Made by a program: the position numbers and the translations under genes. A DNA stretch of 21,879 nucleotides from Paraglomus occultum. Lineage: Eukaryota > Glomeromycota > Glomeromycetes > Paraglomerales > Paraglomeraceae. Positions within the stretch are counted from its first letter, which is position 1. Each line of letters starts with the position of its first letter. The notes below the pieces were generated by a model. That model did not search any database, had not been told where the DNA came from, and saw nothing but the letters and a program-made list of their open reading frames with translations. The DNA is taken from NCBI GenBank assembly GCA_910592205.1, contig CAJVPJ010000561.1:1-21879 (forward strand), written 5' to 3'. Positions 19,681-21,879 of the stretch are shown one piece after another.

Positions 19681-19905
19681 TTATCTTTTGAACAAATTTT
19701 GAACAGTTAAAGTTGGTTGAGCACCCTGACCTATTCATTTTTGAATTCCTTCCCGGTCTATTTTTGTCTCTTTGGTGTGAGGATTATAAAATCCTAAATC
19801 GGCTACGTAACTGCCGCTGTCTCTTTTTCTTCGGCTATCAATTACTACTATCCGGAAAGAACGTTGACCTCTTTTTCCTCGTAAACTCAAACGAATTTTT
19901 AGCAT
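19681..19905 (-). CDS. rpsP: Small ribosomal subunit protein S16
   Basis: The 74-residue S16 begins MLKIRLSLRGKRGQRSF and contains the family motif RIVVIDSRRKRDSG, LGFYNPHTKE and the C-terminal GAQPTLTVQNLFKR. UGA encodes the Trp at residue 57 (IQKWIGQGAQPT), where family members usually have Trp. S16 is needed for 30S assembly. Its normal partners rimM, trmD and rplS are absent; rplJ follows instead. Confidence 0.95.
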
Positions 19906-19917
19906 ATATTATTTTTT

Positions 19918-20196
19918 TTAATTATTATGAGAGGAATGGGGGAGAACTTGTATTTGAGTGATTTCCTCACTTTGGTCAGCGGTTTCAGAAATTTTTTTTA
20001 AGTCGAGAAGAATTTCTAGGGCTGTCGACAGACTACCAAATTTTTCCTGAACTTCTTTAATCAAATTTTCTTTTGTTTTTTCCTCGGTTGTTTTTTGAGT
20101 GAAAATATTATTTTCGGTTTGCACCGCCTTTTCTTCATAGTTCGGTAATTCTATTATTTTCGGCAGACCCCTTAATATATCTGCTTGTAAATTTAC
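19918..20196 (-). pseudogene. Open in-frame tail behind the LRR gene's stop codon
   Basis: Directly after the TAA of the LRR gene, the same frame stays open for 92 codons to TAA at 19918. It reads VNLQADILRGLPKIIELP, then a charged helical part (TEEKTKENLIKEVQEKF, ILLDLKKISETADQSEE). No ATG occurs in it; the first standard alternative start is GTG at 20124. The heptad-like run from the LRR gene's KELEE into this tail suggests it was the original C-terminal coiled coil, cut off by a nonsense mutation. A separate small gene starting at 20124 is the alternative. Confidence 0.45.
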
Positions 20197-20922
20197 TTAC
20201 TCTTCCAATTCTTTTATTCTTGTTCTGGCTGGTTCTGATTCGGAAAGGGGGATGGTTTGATTATCAGACCCTTGAAATCCGTGAGTTATTCTCCATTTGT
20301 CTATTTGGAAATTAAAAGGTTCTAAGGCTTCTTTAATAATTGAGACTGCCGCGGTGGGATATTTGTCATTGTAACAAATAATGGTGTTTAAACTGGGAGG
20401 TAAGGATTCTAAACCACTATCAATGTTGGTCGACTGAATGTCGAGAAGTTTTAGTTTTTTCAGTTCTTTTAATGGATATAAAGAGCCGAAAAAGAAATTG
20501 TGTTTATTTTGGATCTCTTGCTTGCTGTTGCCGATTTCTAATATCTCTAAATTAACAAGTTTTTGGAAAATAGACAAATCACAACCATTGGGATTAAACA
20601 GATTATTGTTGGAAATTCTCAGAAAGGTTAATTTTTTTCAATCGCCGATAATTGAATCCAAGTCGGAAAGATTATTTTGGGAGCAATCTAAATGATGAAG
20701 AGCGGGAGAATTTGTTACTAGTTTAGTGATATTATTGTTCGAGCAGTCTAAATATTCTAAATTGGTGAAGTCGGTCAAGTCTAATTCGCCTTCTAATTTT
20801 TCGTTGCCTCTTAATAACCCCTCTTTTTGTAAGGTTCCGGAACTGACATCTATTTTTTTTCTCTCTTTCCTCTGGCTAAAAAAAGGATATTTTGAGTTGA
20901 TAATATTTTGGGCTAACGGCAT
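20197..20922 (-). CDS. Leucine-rich-repeat protein (241 aa)
   Basis: ATG 20922 to TAA 20197, with one UGA-coded Trp. After an N-terminal segment (NIINSKYPFFSQRKERKKID) comes LEGELDLTDFTNLEYL and a run of leucine-rich repeats with a Cys/Ile-x-N-N-N core: LDCSNNNITKL, LDCSQNNLSDL and LRISNNNLFN, then less regular repeats (LVNLEILEIG, LKKLKLLDIQSTNID). The C-terminal part is non-repetitive, with a charged end (ARTRIKELEE). There is no signal peptide or membrane helix. Such LRR proteins are abundant in fungal endobacteria related to mycoplasmas and are thought to bind host or bacterial proteins; this role is inferred. The stop may be premature. Confidence 0.8.
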
Positions 20923-21022
20923 TTAATTTATATTGTTTAATTTTATTAAAATTTTTTACTTGTTATAAGTTTCTTTTGGGTCAATATTAGGAAAAAATTC
21001 TTTTTCTTTGTGAAATCAAAAA
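20923..21022. other. Spacer between the anchored protein gene and the LRR gene
   Basis: About 100 AT-rich bases with no gene. On the minus strand it should hold the LRR gene's promoter, but no convincing pair of boxes was found, and no ribosome binding site precedes the ATG. Confidence 0.4.
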
Positions 21023-21768
21023 CTAGTTTTTTTCTTTTTTAGTTTTTTTTCTACAGCGGTAAAAAACCCACCCGATTACTGCTAGTGATAATACTATTGC
21101 TATTGATATTCAAGTGGCAGGAGAAGAAAAAAGAGTTTTTTTTTCGATTGCTTTTATTGCTTCTTGATAGTCTTCTCAAGCTTCATATTCTTCTAGTCAT
21201 TTTTTTCTTTTTTCTTGATTTCTTCATTCTTCTTCTAAATGCTTGAGTTTTGGTGAACGAAGAAGATATTTTTCAATGTTTTTGACATAAGGAAGAAACG
21301 TCAAACAAATTTCTCAATTTTTTTCAACCCCCTTACTTTCGTCATCTGCTATTGAATAAATATCTTGAGTAATCTTCTTTTCGAAAGGGTTTTCATTCAT
21401 ATTGATTTCATCTCACTTATCACTGAAGAATATAGTCTTTAAGAAATTAATTATTGATAAATTTCTCTCATTTTTTACTTTTTTTGAATGAGGATGATTA
21501 GGCAAGATATCTTTGCAACCCTTCCTTCCACAAAGAGCGTTATTGTCCCCATCTTCTGCGGGGAAATAAGTTCAATTACTTTTTTAAAGTCATTTTCAGT
21601 ATAAATTTTTTCATTGAGTGAGGAATAACTATTTTTCAACCATTCAACCACGAAGTAAAACGCGAAATCTCCTAAATCTTCTACAGGTAGATCATTTTTC
21701 TTGAAAGTTATTTGTTTTAAAAAGTCGTTAAAGGAATATTTTAAACATTCATTTTCTGGTAAATTCAT
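21023..21768 (-). pseudogene. Frameshifted gene for a membrane-anchored protein (~250 codons)
   Basis: ATG 21768 opens a frame with a helical, acidic N-terminal part (YSFNDFLKQI, FAFYFVVEWLKNSY, YTENDFKK). At a six-base A run (minus strand; 21580-21585) coding appearance passes to the -1 frame (NWTYFPAEDGDNNALCGRKG). That frame then stays open with several UGA-coded Trp residues to TAG at 21023, while the original frame ends after 97 codons at 21475. The second part has a coiled-coil stretch (LEEEWRNQEKRKKWLEEY) and a C-terminal membrane helix (WISIAIVLSLAVIGWVFY) with a basic tail. The indel could be a real mutation, a sequencing error in the homopolymer, or be rescued by slippage. Family unknown. 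Confidence 0.6.
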
Positions 21769-21794
21769 AAAAATTCAATTTATTAATTTTAATT

Positions 21795-21800
21795 ATTATA
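21795..21800 (-). promoter_or_regulatory. Putative -10 box upstream of the frameshifted gene
   Basis: A perfect TATAAT on the minus strand ends 26 bases before the ATG at 21768. No good -35 box lies at the right spacing, so this is only suggestive in such AT-rich DNA. Confidence 0.3.
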
Positions 21801-21879
21801 TTGGGAATAATATACTATTTTACACCAAATAAAAAAAGTGTTATTCACTCTTCTTTGGTTTTGGTGTTTTTAATAAAGC

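Noticed and set aside
19713-19961. 82-codon plus-strand frame
   Set aside because: It is the complement of rpsP, which matches S16 end to end.
21841-21879. Possible C-terminal end of another minus-strand gene at the window edge
   Set aside because: Only 12 codons before a UAA are visible and a second frame is equally open, so it cannot be supported.
1-21879. CRISPR array, insertion sequence with terminal repeats, or prophage
   Set aside because: No regularly spaced repeats, transposase, or phage structural genes were seen; the only large repeats are the two copies of the J-gene end.

Overview
The window is AT-rich and reads correctly only with genetic code 4 (UGA = tryptophan). UGA falls on normally tryptophan positions in ribosomal proteins S19, S16 and L32 and in the cysteine desulfurase, while UAA and UAG remain stops. 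With small ribosomal proteins, a mycoplasma-style initiator tRNA and few Shine-Dalgarno sites, this points to a mollicute. Leucine-rich-repeat, J-domain and AAA+ proteins, broken genes and large repeats suggest a mycoplasma-related endobacterium of arbuscular mycorrhizal fungi (Candidatus Moeniiplasma type). The code is well supported; the genus is my inference.

Layout. 1-755: end of a AAA ATPase gene. 883-1442: minus-strand relics of a tyrosine-recombinase gene and a small Cys-rich gene. 1748-6403: one 1551-residue gene with an N-terminal J domain and a C-terminal membrane anchor; UGA codons split it into fragments under the standard code. 6568-9644: housekeeping block (rpsO, initiator tRNA, and a minus-strand membrane protein-gatC-sufS operon, then rpsS and rpmF). 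10053-12824: a direct copy of the last 2.7 kb of the giant gene, headless and so a pseudogene. 12922-13753: small ORF, then a HepT-MntA (HEPN/nucleotidyltransferase) toxin-antitoxin pair with a strong terminator. 13961-15232: der. 15281-19905 (minus): rpsP, rplJ, a multi-pass membrane protein, a Lon-like AAA+ protein with a membrane anchor in place of its protease domain, and a J-like protein that has lost the HPD motif. 19918-20922: LRR gene with an in-frame stop and an open tail. 21023-21768: a membrane-anchored protein gene broken by a frameshift at a homopolymer.

How the genes may work together. The housekeeping genes serve translation, ribosome assembly and sulfur transfer. The accessory part is unusually rich in chaperone-like modules (two J-type proteins and two AAA+ proteins with no protease domain visible), and at least two of these carry C-terminal hydrophobic anchors. 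A membrane-tethered unfolding or remodelling apparatus is a reasonable hypothesis but is not shown by sequence alone. The two 2.66-kb direct repeats, identical by eye and 6251 bp apart, could allow deletion or amplification of the housekeeping block.
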